Below are positions 1 to 9,636 of a stretch of 64,000 nt of DNA, in pieces (position 1 is the first letter of the stretch; each line of letters starts with the position of its first letter). Source of the stretch: Kingella denitrificans ATCC 33394. GTDB taxonomy: Bacteria; Pseudomonadota; Gammaproteobacteria; Burkholderiales; Neisseriaceae. The translations under genes were made by a program, and so were the position numbers. Under the pieces are notes generated by a model. The model worked only from the letters and a program-made list of their open reading frames with translations, ran no database searches and had not been told where the DNA came from. The DNA lies in NCBI RefSeq assembly GCF_000190695.1, contig NZ_GL870929.1, positions 332,853-396,852 on the forward strand. The letters are read 5' to 3'.

Positions 1-24
1 CACTCTCAACCGCTGCCCGAACCG

Positions 25-68
25 AAAGCAGCCTGCACTTTGAATGTGGCGAATGTGCAGGCTGCTTT
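25..68. terminator. DUS inverted pair after the phosphatase gene
   Basis: A forward DUS (26-37) and a reverse DUS (56-67) form a stem of about 14 bp with an 18-base loop, just beyond the stop of the minus-strand phosphatase gene at 79. The arms end in A and T runs. Inverted DUS pairs commonly act as terminators in Neisseriaceae; that function is inferred here. Confidence 0.6.
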
Positions 69-78
69 GCGTGCGGCA

Positions 79-711
79 TCAAAATTCCGTAGCGTTTTCA
101 GGCAGGCAGCGCAAGGATTCCGCCGCCGTTTCCGTGCCGTCCAGCCGCCACACGGATGCGTTGGCAACGTGCAGGCTGCTTTGGAAGGCGCGGAATGCCG
201 CCATGTCCGCCCCCGTTTCGGCGTAGTTGCCCGAAAGCCACCATGCCAAAAGCGCAATCCAGATGCCGTGCCCGAATAGCAGGCTGCCGTGCGGCAATGA
301 CGGCCATGCGCGGTGCAGGAAGTCCGATACGCGGCCGTCAAATTCGGCAAAAGTGTCCGCACCGCCGCCTGCGCGGAAATGCGGGTCGGCGCGCTGCCAG
401 TAGGCTTCCGCCAACGGTTTGCGGGCGGATGCGTCCAAGCCTTGTACGGCGGCGAAGGGTAGGTAGGAAAATTCGTTCAGGCAGGGCAGGATTTCGGGGC
501 GGATGCCGTGTCGGGCGCAATAGGGCGCGGCAGTTTCGTGCGTGCGGCGCATGTTGGAAACGAAGACGCGGCGGTTTGCAGGCAGCCTGCACGCGAGTTC
601 GGCGGCTTGTTGTGCGCCTTTGGCGGAGAGCGAGATTTCGCGGTCGGGCAGGCTGGTGCCGCCTGCATTGGCGGCGGATTGGGCGTGGCGGATAAGGTAG
701 AGGGTTTTCAT
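79..711 (-). CDS. histidine phosphatase superfamily protein
   Basis: A 210-residue cytoplasmic protein of the phosphoglycerate-mutase-like histidine phosphatase superfamily. The catalytic motif LIRHAQS lies at residues 6-12 (nucleophile His9), and the second active-site His is in the FGHGIW segment about two thirds along. The substrate cannot be told from sequence; SixA-like, GpmB-like and sugar-phosphate phosphatases all look like this. The open frame extends upstream, but the ATG at 709-711 starts at the family's beta-strand and has an AAGGAAG ribosome site. An exact DUS is read inside the gene near 170-181 (peptide QSSLH). It lies 59 bp downstream of, and co-oriented with, the HxlR regulator, so co-transcription is possible. 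Confidence 0.8.
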   Translation of the reverse strand: MKTLYLIRHAQSAANAGGTSLPDREISLSAKGAQQAAELACRLPANRRVFVSNMRRTHETAAPYCARHGIRPEILPCLNEFSYLPFAAVQGLDASARKPLAEAYWQRADPHFRAGGGADTFAEFDGRVSDFLHRAWPSLPHGSLLFGHGIWIALLAWWLSGNYAETGADMAAFRAFQSSLHVANASVWRLDGTETAAESLRCLPENATEF

Positions 712-770
712 GTGGGCGGCTTCCTTGGGCTGTGCGGTTTCGGGGTGCAGGCTGCTTTTGGTTGCTGTCG

Positions 771-1151
771 TCAAACCGCGTCCGCCTGCACAAAGCTGCC
801 GTGTTCCAAAACGGCGCGGTTGCCCCATTCCGTCAATGCCGCCAGCACCGGCAGAAAGCTGCGCCCGAAATCGGTCAGCCCATATTCTGTTTTCAGCGGC
901 GGCCTGCTGCCGAACACTGTGCGCGCCAGCAATCCGTCCTGCTCCAACTGTTTCAATACACGGCTCAATACCGCTTCGGTAATGCCCGAAAGGCAGGCGT
1001 GCAGTTCGCCGAAGCGTTTTGCGCCGTTTTGCAGATGATACAGCACCACCGCCTTCCATTTTCCGCCCACCAAATCCATGGCCACGCTCAAAGGGCAGGG
1101 ATAGGTTTTTCCGCCGAAACCGAAATAATCGCTGCGGCATTCTGTCTTCAT
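771..1151 (-). CDS. HxlR-family transcriptional regulator
   Basis: A 126-residue winged-helix DNA-binding protein of the HxlR family. The typical start CPLSVAMDLVGGKWK falls at residues 19-33, followed by the family's recognition helix region (RFGELHACLSGITEAVLSRVLKQLEQDGL). Family knowledge: members such as YodB, CatR and HypR sense quinones, aldehydes or disulfide stress through an N-terminal cysteine and repress divergent oxidoreductase genes. Here Cys19 is in that position, and the divergent neighbour at 1238 is a flavodoxin-fold reductase. This makes an electrophile-sensing switch a reasonable inference, not a proven one. The start ATG is preceded by AGGTGG. Confidence 0.85.
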   Translation of the reverse strand: MKTECRSDYFGFGGKTYPCPLSVAMDLVGGKWKAVVLYHLQNGAKRFGELHACLSGITEAVLSRVLKQLEQDGLLARTVFGSRPPLKTEYGLTDFGRSFLPVLAALTEWGNRAVLEHGSFVQADAV

Positions 1152-1159
1152 TGTTCCAC

Positions 1160-1175
1160 CTATTCAAAAGGATAG
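1160..1175. promoter_or_regulatory. candidate HxlR operator
   Basis: An imperfect inverted repeat, CTATTC-AAAA-GGATAG, lies between the HxlR gene start (1151) and the -35 box of the divergent reductase promoter (1179). Its position suits a repressor site controlling both genes. This is inference from symmetry and location only. Confidence 0.4.
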
Positions 1176-1178
1176 TTA

Positions 1179-1207
1179 TTGATTCGGCCGCATGCGCCGC
1201 CTAAAAT
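1179..1207 (+). promoter_or_regulatory. promoter of the flavodoxin-fold reductase gene
   Basis: The -35 box TTGATT (1179-1184), a 17-base spacer and the -10 box TAAAAT (1202-1207) lie 31 bases upstream of the ATG at 1238. The spacer contains a GC-rich near-palindrome around GCATGC. Confidence 0.6.
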
Positions 1208-1237
1208 CGCCGTTTTATTGCCGATAAAGGAAAACGC

Positions 1238-1789
1238 ATGGCACTCGTCATTCTTGCACACCCCGATTTCCAACATTCCGTTGCCAACCGCGCCGTGGTG
1301 AACTGCCTGCAAAACAGCGGTTTAAACATCGAAATCCGCGACATCGCCACCCTGTATCCCGATTACCGGATTGATGCCGCCGCCGAACAGCAGGCTCTGC
1401 TGCGCCACGAAACCGTCGTGTTCCAATATCCGCTGTATTGGTACAACATGCCCGCCATTTTAAAGCAATATTTCGACAACGTATTGACTTATGGCTTTGC
1501 CTACGGCACGGGTGGCGACCGCCTGAAAGGCAAAAATTTCGTGCCCAGTATCACCGTCGGCGCACCGGAACGGGATTACCGCGCGGACGGCGAAGCGCAT
1601 TTCCGCGTGTTGGAATTGTGCAAACCTTTGGAGCAGACCGCGTATTACACCCAAATGCGCTATATCGACCCATTTTATTTTCACGGCACTTCTCCCGCGC
1701 TGTACGGCAGGGAGGAAATTGTGCGGCGAGCGGAGGAGAATACGGAACGGCTGGTGGCATTGCTGCTCAGTTTGGACAAACAGGCGTGA
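1238..1789 (+). CDS. NAD(P)H-dependent oxidoreductase, flavodoxin-like fold
   Basis: A 183-residue flavoprotein of the flavodoxin_2 / NQO1-KefF-MdaB group. It likely reduces quinones or similar electrophiles by two-electron transfer using FMN or FAD. Visible features are the N-terminal strand MALVILAHPDF with the HPD motif, the flavin-contact segment QYPLYWYNMPAILKQYFDNVL (about residues 65-85), and the TVGAP loop near residue 108. It is divergent from the HxlR regulator at 771-1151, a pairing known for electrophile-inducible reductases. A good promoter precedes it and a DUS hairpin follows the stop. The exact substrate is unknown. Confidence 0.82.
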   Translation: MALVILAHPDFQHSVANRAVVNCLQNSGLNIEIRDIATLYPDYRIDAAAEQQALLRHETVVFQYPLYWYNMPAILKQYFDNVLTYGFAYGTGGDRLKGKNFVPSITVGAPERDYRADGEAHFRVLELCKPLEQTAYYTQMRYIDPFYFHGTSPALYGREEIVRRAEENTERLVALLLSLDKQA

Positions 1790-1819
1790 TGATTCCACCG
1801 TTTGAAACCTGCAACCGAA

Positions 1820-1863
1820 AAAGCAGCCTGCACCCTGTTCGAGAGAAAGTGCAGGCTGCTTTT
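1820..1863. terminator. DUS inverted pair between convergent genes
   Basis: Forward DUS 1821-1832 and reverse DUS 1850-1861 make a stem of about 14 bp in the convergent gap between the reductase (ends 1789) and the small gene ending at 1892. A bidirectional terminator is likely. A variant AGGCTGTCTGAA, resembling other neisserial DUS dialects, follows at 1866-1877. Confidence 0.65.
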
Positions 1864-1891
1864 TCAGGCTGTCTGAATGAGGGGCGTAGCG

Positions 1892-2206
1892 CTAACCCGC
1901 CGCCAATATTCTTTCGCCGATGAGCGCGTCCAGCTCAAACCATGCGTCTTCCAGTTCCGCCACAATGCTTCGGTCTTGATGATTCGGGTCGTGCTTTAAA
2001 TTGAGGTGCCAAATCCACACCAGTTTGGGGATTTCGTACAGCGAGGACGCCAGCCTTTTGTCGATGGTTTTCCGGCGGCGGGTGCGGGTTTCGATTTCCT
2101 GCAACAAGGCGATGAGTGCGGCGTATTCGGCGGCGTTGAAGGTCAGGTTCTGGCGGACATCGTCAATAAAGCGGTTGTTTTCCAAGCGGGTGATAAGGTT
2201 GTTCAT
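1892..2206 (-). CDS. hypothetical protein, 104 aa
   Basis: A small, charged, probably helical cytoplasmic protein with no family that I recognise. It is rich in Arg/Lys near the middle (TRTRRRKTIDKR) and acidic near the C-terminus (AELEDAWFELDALIGE). The ATG at 2204-2206 (MNNLITRL) is preferred because a GGAAA ribosome site precedes it; an in-frame ATG four codons upstream lacks one. A DUS-like AGGCTGCCTGAA lies just upstream at 2226-2237, and a Correia-like half element follows at 2262. It appears to be a single-gene unit. Confidence 0.6.
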   Translation of the reverse strand: MNNLITRLENNRFIDDVRQNLTFNAAEYAALIALLQEIETRTRRRKTIDKRLASSLYEIPKLVWIWHLNLKHDPNHQDRSIVAELEDAWFELDALIGERILAAG

Positions 2207-2225
2207 ATTTATTTCCATTCAGTAC

Positions 2226-2237
2226 AGGCTGCCTGAA
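2226..2237 (+). repeat. AGGCTGCCTGAA, DUS of another dialect
   Basis: This 12-mer equals the AG-simDUS form as I remember it (Simonsiella-type dialect) and not the local AAGCAGCCTGCA. Further exact copies are at 4397-4408, 40206-40217 and 63320-63331. It is listed as a possible relic of dialect change. Confidence 0.6.
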
Positions 2238-2261
2238 AACCTGTTCCCTCATTCCCGTCAA

Positions 2262-2312
2262 TATAGTGGATTAAGATAAAAACGATACAAAGCTGCGGAC
2301 CGCAAGGTGTAC
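2262..2312. mobile_element. Correia-like half element (remnant)
   Basis: It begins with TATAGTGGATTAA, the terminal inverted repeat of neisserial Correia elements. It then shares AACGATAC and a terminal TGTAC with the fuller element at 59220-59310. The right-hand terminal repeat is missing, so this looks like a decayed or half-deleted non-autonomous element. It lies between two minus-strand genes. Confidence 0.55.
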
Positions 2313-2383
2313 AGGCAGTTTGATGGCTTCAGGCTGCCCGAGATAATACGCAGGTGGCAAAGTTTCTATTTTGCCTGCCAGGA

Positions 2384-3085
2384 TTAATCAATATCGGCGG
2401 CATCGTCATCGCCGTTGGAAGTAGGGCGGGCAGATGGAGGAAGTAGGTCGTAAAGCAGCAGTTCGTGCGGCACGGTGGTTTGGTCGCTGCCGGAAAAAAC
2501 GAGCTGGTTGTCGCTGTAACCCTTTTCTATGCCAAAGGTGGCAACCAGTTTGCGGCCGGAGAGCTGCGGAATAATGTCGTTAAATGTAAATTCCACCGTG
2601 TTGCCTTGTTGGGTGGCAGATTTCAGGAATGGGAAGTGCTCCGTGGCCGGCAAAGATAATTTGATTTGACCGGGCTTGGCGGCATCGGCGCCATCTAGGT
2701 TTGTATGCTCATGGATATGGTAGAACAGCCTGGCCTGACGGCCTCTAATAATATAGTTGATGCAGGCTTGGTCGGCCGTGCTGAGAAGCTCGGCATAGAC
2801 TGGGTCGTCCGTGTCTGCTCCTGCAGCCTGCAAATTGGCGCGAATGCCAAAACGGCAGCGTTCGGCGATATATTGGTCGCCGGGGTGGGCTTTATCGAAT
2901 TCCTCTTGTCGCTGGGAGGATAATTCCACTCGGCGATAAAACTCCTTAAAACTGTATCCCGAACCGGATTGAGGGCTGGCATGGGCGGGGCGGTTGGCGC
3001 GAGGTCGATGATGCGGTGCGGCTTGAACGGTTAGGGGCGTAGCAGCCAGCAAAGAGGCCAGTAAAATAATATATCGGTATTGCAT
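2384..3085 (-). CDS. secreted hypothetical protein, 233 aa
   Basis: A 233-residue protein with a clear Sec signal peptide (MQYRYIILLASLLAATPLTVQA, cleavage after residue 22 or so), so it is periplasmic or secreted. The mature part begins with a basic, His/Arg/Pro-rich stretch (residues 23-40), then a helical region and a beta-rich C-terminal half ending in an acidic tail (DDDAADID). Two cysteines (near residues 77 and 108) could form a disulfide. I recognise no family. The ATG has AGGAAC seven bases upstream. Expression is probably independent; no partner gene is adjacent in the same transcription unit. Confidence 0.65.
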   Translation of the reverse strand: MQYRYIILLASLLAATPLTVQAAPHHRPRANRPAHASPQSGSGYSFKEFYRRVELSSQRQEEFDKAHPGDQYIAERCRFGIRANLQAAGADTDDPVYAELLSTADQACINYIIRGRQARLFYHIHEHTNLDGADAAKPGQIKLSLPATEHFPFLKSATQQGNTVEFTFNDIIPQLSGRKLVATFGIEKGYSDNQLVFSGSDQTTVPHELLLYDLLPPSARPTSNGDDDAADID

Positions 3086-3255
3086 GATTTGTTCCTGAAT
3101 TAAGTTAGGAAGAAGCTGCCTGAAAATATGGATGCCAATGTTTTTCAGTCAGCCCGGATAAAACGCTCATCCCGTCAAGTCTATCTTCCAAGAGTTTGCC
3201 GTAACGATACAAGGCTGGCCAACACCATAGCATGGCGGTTTTAATCTGCTATAAA

Positions 3256-3292
3256 AAGCAGCCTGCACCCCAAAAATCCGAGTGCAGGCTGC
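3256..3292. repeat. DUS plus one-mismatch inverted copy
   Basis: An exact forward DUS (3256-3267) faces an imperfect reverse copy ending TGCAGGCTGCC (3282-3292) in the 270-base gap between two secreted-protein genes. The pair could fold as a hairpin downstream of the minus-strand gene starting at 3085's upstream region; a terminator role is uncertain. Nothing else is visible in 3086-3355. Confidence 0.5.
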
Positions 3293-3355
3293 CATCGGCC
3301 CGAAATTTATCATTTCGGCAAACCGATGTGCGTGCCTGTGGTGCTGCTTTCTGCC

Positions 3356-3808
3356 TTATTTCTGCCCGCCGTTGTCGAAATCTTTGTAAAAATCCCAAGA
3401 CTCCGAGAAATCTTCACGCGGAATGACCGACAAATCGGCACGGTACAGGCTGCGGGTGATTCGGCTGCACGCGACGGTCTTGAATTGCCTATCGTGTCGG
3501 CCGACCACATAGCTATGCAGAATCCCCGTGGGCAACGCAGCAGAGGGCGATTTGTGATCCGTGATTTGATACATATTGTCGGCGCGGTCTTTGTTTTGCA
3601 CCAACAGGCTGATGGTCGCTGGAGTATGGCTTTGTATTGCCGATGCGGCGGCAGTATCCGACAATTTTTGACCGTTGCGGGAAAGCACCAGCCGGTTGCC
3701 GTTAAGGTTCAGTTCGTAGCGGTCTTTGCCTGCTTGGCAAGAAAACAGGGTTTCGGCGGCGGCCGTTTGGCAACACAGCAGGGCGATGCAGATAAGCAGG
3801 GATTTCAT
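3356..3808 (-). CDS. secreted hypothetical protein, 150 aa
   Basis: A 150-residue protein with an N-terminal signal peptide (MKSLLICIALLCCQTAAAE, cleavage near residue 18). The mature domain starts with LFSCQAGKDRYELNLNGNRLVL and contains a second cysteine in TVACSRI, which suits one periplasmic disulfide and a beta-rich fold. I do not recognise the family. AAGGAC precedes the ATG. It lies downstream of gyrB on the same strand but is separated from it by a DUS-like hairpin (3847-3886), so independent transcription is likely. Confidence 0.65.
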   Translation of the reverse strand: MKSLLICIALLCCQTAAAETLFSCQAGKDRYELNLNGNRLVLSRNGQKLSDTAAASAIQSHTPATISLLVQNKDRADNMYQITDHKSPSAALPTGILHSYVVGRHDRQFKTVACSRITRSLYRADLSVIPREDFSESWDFYKDFDNGGQK

Positions 3809-3846
3809 GGGGTTGTCCTTTTCAAAAACAGGAGGGAGACAATATG

Positions 3847-3886
3847 CAGGCAGCCTGCACCCCGAAAAATCCGAGTGCAGGCTGCC
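3847..3886. terminator. imperfect DUS hairpin after gyrB
   Basis: GGCAGCCTGCAC and GTGCAGGCTGCC face each other around a short A-rich loop, giving a stem of 12 bp just beyond the gyrB stop (3904, minus strand). Both arms deviate from the exact DUS at the outer base yet match each other, so the pairing is preserved. Confidence 0.5.
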
Positions 3887-3903
3887 CTTATCACGCCCAC
3901 GCG

Positions 3904-6339
<2,436 letters not shown>

Positions 6340-6376
6340 CTATCTGAAAACTTGGTTTCAACGAAATTGCAACAGA

Positions 6377-6742
6377 TTACTTGTCTATATTTGCCCAAGG
6401 TTGCCCTTGATACAGAATACAGTTTTGATCTTTCACGGTAACGGCGTTCAGATGCAGCAGGCAGTCGTATAGGCATTTGGCTTCGACTTGCGTTAAGCCG
6501 TCTGCCAGCTCTTCGCGCACGTCGATGCAAACGGGCGTGGACAACAGACGCCCCGTCAATTTTCTTGGCGGAGTATAGATTTTTTTGTCGGCGGCTAGTT
6601 TTAAGGCTGCCTGTAAGTCGTTCACAAAATGATGAAAAGATGCAACGATGATACGGCTGTTGCTGAATGTGCCGCGATGCTCCACCGCGATGCCGTTGTG
6701 TTCGATGGTGATTTGATTGGTGCGAATTTGCAAAGTAATCAC
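6377..6742 (-). CDS. hypothetical protein, 121 aa
   Basis: A small cytoplasmic protein of unknown family with alternating beta and helical stretches (ITLQIRTNQITIEHNGIAVEHRG at the start, then a helix ELADGLTQVEAKCLYDCLLHLNAV). The open frame can be extended to a TTG at 6761-6763. I prefer the GTG at 6740-6742 because GGGAG lies upstream of it and the TTG has no ribosome site. An extended -10 promoter (6828-6833) lies upstream inside the duplicated segment 6810-6878. It sits directly upstream of gyrB on the same strand, with a 70-base gap. Confidence 0.5.
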   Translation of the reverse strand: MITLQIRTNQITIEHNGIAVEHRGTFSNSRIIVASFHHFVNDLQAALKLAADKKIYTPPRKLTGRLLSTPVCIDVREELADGLTQVEAKCLYDCLLHLNAVTVKDQNCILYQGQPWANIDK

Positions 6743-6809
6743 GATGTTGTATGCTCCCTGCAACGGGCTGTATGGAAATATGGCGCGTTAGTGCGGCAAT
6801 AAGTGTCGT

Positions 6810-6878
6810 CAATCATAAAAACGCCGAATTATACCATAAATTCAAGCCAGTCGATGGCGGCAAACAGGTGCAGGCTGC
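6810..6878 (-). promoter_or_regulatory. duplicated promoter segment, copy 1
   Basis: About 69 bases are repeated with few mismatches at 7415-7487. On the minus strand both copies carry an extended -10: TGG-TATAAT here (-10 at 6828-6833) and TGG-TAAAAT in the other copy. The segment ends at the edge of a DUS-like sequence. It would drive the gene starting at 6742. Confidence 0.55.
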
Positions 6879-6912
6879 CTGCATGCCGAAAATCATCTAT
6901 CGAGCTATACGT

Positions 6913-7341
6913 TCAGTATATTTCCACACTGGTGCTATTCGTTCCGTGCATTTCCACATAACCGTCGCGCAGGCGGAAGCGGTAAACAGATTCGCCGTCT
7001 TTTTCGCTAATCAGCACGGTAACTTGGTCGGGTGCGAGGGTGTACACGATTTCCCGCAAACCGTATTCGTATTCTATGTCCGTGGGCTTCACGGTTCTGC
7101 TGCGGGCAGGCAGCTTGGGCAGCAGGGCTTTGGGGCCGTCCACCTGCACCATCCAGTTGCGCCAATCCACATAAGCGGCATTGAGCGTGGTGTGCGGATA
7201 GCGGCAGACATGATGGCTATGCACGTTCCAACGGCTTCGGTATTCGGGTGGGGTGTATTCGCTGCACGTCGGTTCGGCTTGAGCGGATAGCGAGATGCCC
7301 AGCATCAACGCGGCAAGCGGCAGCAGGATTTTGGTACGCAT
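6913..7341 (-). CDS. secreted hypothetical protein, 142 aa
   Basis: A 142-residue protein with a Sec signal peptide (MRTKILLPLAALMLGISLSAQAE, cleavage near residue 22). The mature part has two cysteines (TCSEY and HVCRYPH) likely joined in the periplasm, a Trp/Arg-rich middle, and a C-terminal half of beta strands (QVTVLISEKDGESVYRFRL). The family is not recognised. The ATG at 7339-7341 has AAGGAAA upstream; longer in-frame extensions lack a signal sequence at their start and are rejected. Transcription probably begins from the second copy of the duplicated promoter (7433-7438). Confidence 0.65.
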   Translation of the reverse strand: MRTKILLPLAALMLGISLSAQAEPTCSEYTPPEYRSRWNVHSHHVCRYPHTTLNAAYVDWRNWMVQVDGPKALLPKLPARSRTVKPTDIEYEYGLREIVYTLAPDQVTVLISEKDGESVYRFRLRDGYVEMHGTNSTSVEIY

Positions 7342-7414
7342 ATCATTTTCCTTGGCGGCTTTATCAGATGGTGCAGGCTGCCTGTTCTGATGCGGCTTCC
7401 ACATCATCGCCCGC

Positions 7415-7487
7415 CAATCATAAAAACGTTGAATTTTACCATAAATTCAAATCAGCCGATGGCGGTGAACGAATAGGTGCAGGCTGC
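7415..7487 (-). promoter_or_regulatory. duplicated promoter segment, copy 2
   Basis: Near-copy of 6810-6878. The minus-strand extended -10 is TGG followed by TAAAAT (-10 at 7433-7438), about 90 bases upstream of the ATG at 7341. The segment runs into an exact reverse DUS at 7478-7489. Confidence 0.55.
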
Positions 7488-7543
7488 TTTCGAATAGTAC
7501 CGACCATATCCACTGCAAAACACGAAAGCAGCCTGCACGCAGG

Positions 7544-7572
7544 TTGGGTGCGCGCTTTTATTCGACTATAAT
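7544..7572 (+). promoter_or_regulatory. trpD promoter
   Basis: The -35 box TTGGGT (7544-7549), exactly 17 bases of spacer and a perfect TATAAT (7567-7572) lie 80 bases before the trpD ATG. The leader contains an exact DUS (7606-7617). No leader peptide with tandem Trp codons is visible. Confidence 0.7.
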
Positions 7573-7651
7573 ATCGGCCGATATGGGCAAGCCATGGCGC
7601 GCCAAAAGCAGCCTGCACTTTTTTATTGTTCAAAACACAAAAGGAATCATC

Positions 7652-8677
7652 ATGATAACACCGCAACAAGCCCTCCTACGGCTGATTGACAACAACGAAT
7701 TGTTCTACGATGAAATGCAGGATTTGATGCGCCAAATCATGCGCGGCGAAGTGCTGCCCGAACAGATTGCCGGCATTTTGGTCGGCCTGCGCATTAAAGT
7801 GGAAACCGTGTCGGAAATTGCCGCCGCCGCCAGCGTGATGCGCGAATTTGCCGTGAAAGTGCCCGTGGCGCCGCTGCCGCATTTGGTAGACATTGTCGGC
7901 ACGGGCGGCGACGGTGCGAAAACCTTCAATATTTCCACCACGTCCATGTTTGTGGCGGCCGCCGCAGGGGCGCAGGTGGCGAAACACGGCGGGCGTTCCG
8001 TGTCCTCGTCCAGCGGCGCGGCCGATGTGTTGGAACAGCTGGGCGCGTCGCTGAATCCGTCGCCCGAAGCCATTGCGCGGCAAATTGCCGAATGCGGCGT
8101 CGGCTTTATGTTTGCCCAGCACCACCACACCGCCATGCGCCACGTCGCCCCTGTGCGCAAGGCATTGGGATTCCGCACGATTTTCAATATTTTGGGCCCG
8201 ATGACTAATCCCGCCGGCGCGAAAAACCAACTGATTGGCGTGTTCCACCGCGATTTGTGCGGCATTTTGTCGCGCGTGTTGCAGCAGCTTGGTTCGGAGC
8301 ACGCGCTGGTGGTGCACGGCAGCGACGGATTGGATGAAATCACGGTTACGGGCAGCACGCGCGTGGCCGAATTGCAGCACGGCGAAATCCGCGAATACGA
8401 CATTTTCCCAGAAGATTTCGGCCTGCCGGTCTATGCCGATTTGAACGATTTGAAAGTGGACGATACGGCGCAGTCGATGGCGCTGATGAACGCGGTGCTG
8501 GAAAACCGTGCACCCGATGCCGCCCGTGACATTGTGCTGCTGAACGCGGCTGCCGGCCTCTATGCGGCCAATGTCTGCGGCAATTTGATCGAGGGCGTGG
8601 CACTGGCCAGAGAAGCGCTGCAAAGCGGCCGCGCCAAAGCCAAGCAAACACAATGGCTGGCGATGAACCCTGCGTGA
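7652..8677 (+). CDS. trpD: anthranilate phosphoribosyltransferase
   Basis: A 341-residue enzyme that joins anthranilate to PRPP in tryptophan synthesis. The phosphoribosyl-binding motif [15 protein letters not shown] lies near residues 80-95, and the loop [18 protein letters not shown] follows. The C-terminal alpha/beta domain is full length. The ATG at 7652 has AAGGAATC upstream; the frame is open further upstream but crosses the promoter. The gene stands alone: no trpE, trpG, trpC or trpB is adjacent, so the pathway is dispersed, as is common in Neisseriaceae. It ends at a DUS hairpin shared with convergent parB. Confidence 0.96.
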   Translation: MITPQQALLRLIDNNELFYDEMQDLMRQIMRGEVLPEQIAGILVGLRIKVETVSEIAAAASVMREFAVKVPVAPLPHLVDIVGTGGDGAKTFNISTTSMFVAAAAGAQVAKHGGRSVSSSSGAADVLEQLGASLNPSPEAIARQIAECGVGFMFAQHHHTAMRHVAPVRKALGFRTIFNILGPMTNPAGAKNQLIGVFHRDLCGILSRVLQQLGSEHALVVHGSDGLDEITVTGSTRVAELQHGEIREYDIFPEDFGLPVYADLNDLKVDDTAQSMALMNAVLENRAPDAARDIVLLNAAAGLYAANVCGNLIEGVALAREALQSGRAKAKQTQWLAMNPA

Positions 8678-8688
8678 TTCCGATACAA

Positions 8689-8738
8689 AAAGCAGCCTGC
8701 ACTTTGGAATACCATTTCCGAAAGTGCAGGCTGCTTTT
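8689..8738. terminator. DUS inverted pair between trpD and parB
   Basis: Forward DUS 8690-8701 and reverse DUS 8725-8736, each with flanking A/T, form a 15-16 bp stem in the convergent gap. The T run after the reverse copy supports termination of trpD, and the A run before the forward copy supports parB on the other strand. Confidence 0.7.
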
Positions 8739-8753
8739 TCATTTGCCGCGCGT

Positions 8754-9620
8754 TTATTCGTCCAATTCAATGTCCAGCCGCTTCATCAGCGCGGCGAACG
8801 TGTCGGCAGAATCAAAATGCAGCACGATTTTGCCTTTTTTGCGGTCGCGCGTTTTAATTTCCGCGCTCACGCCCAAAGCTTCGGTCAAAGTTTCCGCCAA
8901 GCGTGCGACATCCGGGTCGATTTTGGCGGTGGGCTTCACGTTTTTGCCTTGTTGCGTCAGCTGGCTGCGGCGTTCGGTTTCGCGCACCGACCAGCCGTTT
9001 TTCACCGCTTTTTGCGCCAAATCCAGCTGCTCGTTCACCGGCAGGTTGATGAGTGCGCGCGCGTGTCCCATTTCCAAATGGCGCTGGAACAGCAATTCCT
9101 GCACCGGCTCGGGCAGTTTCAGCAGGCGCAGGCTGTTGGAAATGGCACTGCGGCTGCGCCCCACGGCTTCGGCAACGGTTTCGTGGGTCAGTTCGAATTC
9201 ATCAATCAAACGGCGCAGGCCTTGCGCTTCTTCAATCGGATTCAGGTTTTCGCGCTGGATGTTTTCAATCAGCCCCATCGCCATCACGGTTTTGTCGTTG
9301 GCCTGCTTCACCACGGCGGGCAATTCGGTCAGTCCGGCCAGTTGTGCCGCGCGCCAACGCCGCTCACCCGCGATGAGTTCGTAGCTGTCCAAGCCGTATT
9401 CGCGCACGATGACGGGCTGGATGATGCCTTGCGCTTTAATGGATTCCGCCAATTCGTACAGCGCTTCGTCCTGCATTTGCACGCGCGCCTGGTAGCGGCC
9501 GGTTTGGATTTTCTGAATCGGGATTTGGCGCAGCTGGTCGCCGCTGCCCACATCGACATGGCTGCTGCCCATCAGGGCGTCGAGCCCGCGTTTCAAGCCG
9601 GTTTTGTTTTTTGAAGTCAT
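8754..9620 (-). CDS. parB: chromosome-partitioning protein ParB
   Basis: A 288-residue ParB/Spo0J-family CTPase and DNA-binding protein that loads at parS and spreads to organise the origin. The N-terminal ParB domain has GERRWRAAQLAG (residues 85-96) and GLIENIQRENLNPIEEA (116 onward). The helix-turn-helix spans about 147-170 (TVAEAVGRSRSAISNSLRLL), and a dimerisation region ends in LDIELDE. The ATG at 9618 is supported by a GAG site and the typical KRGLDALMG start region. It lies 16 bases after the rnfB stop and is probably co-transcribed with it. parA is not in this window and I found no parS palindrome here. Confidence 0.95.
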   Translation of the reverse strand: MTSKNKTGLKRGLDALMGSSHVDVGSGDQLRQIPIQKIQTGRYQARVQMQDEALYELAESIKAQGIIQPVIVREYGLDSYELIAGERRWRAAQLAGLTELPAVVKQANDKTVMAMGLIENIQRENLNPIEEAQGLRRLIDEFELTHETVAEAVGRSRSAISNSLRLLKLPEPVQELLFQRHLEMGHARALINLPVNEQLDLAQKAVKNGWSVRETERRSQLTQQGKNVKPTAKIDPDVARLAETLTEALGVSAEIKTRDRKKGKIVLHFDSADTFAALMKRLDIELDE

Positions 9621-9636
9621 GTATTTCTCGTTGAAT

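Noticed and set aside
7573..7651. Trp attenuator in the trpD leader
   Set aside because: No short open frame with adjacent Trp codons and no competing hairpins apart from a single DUS.
7676..8770. Minus-strand open frame of 364 codons
   Set aside because: Antisense to trpD, with the same shadow composition.
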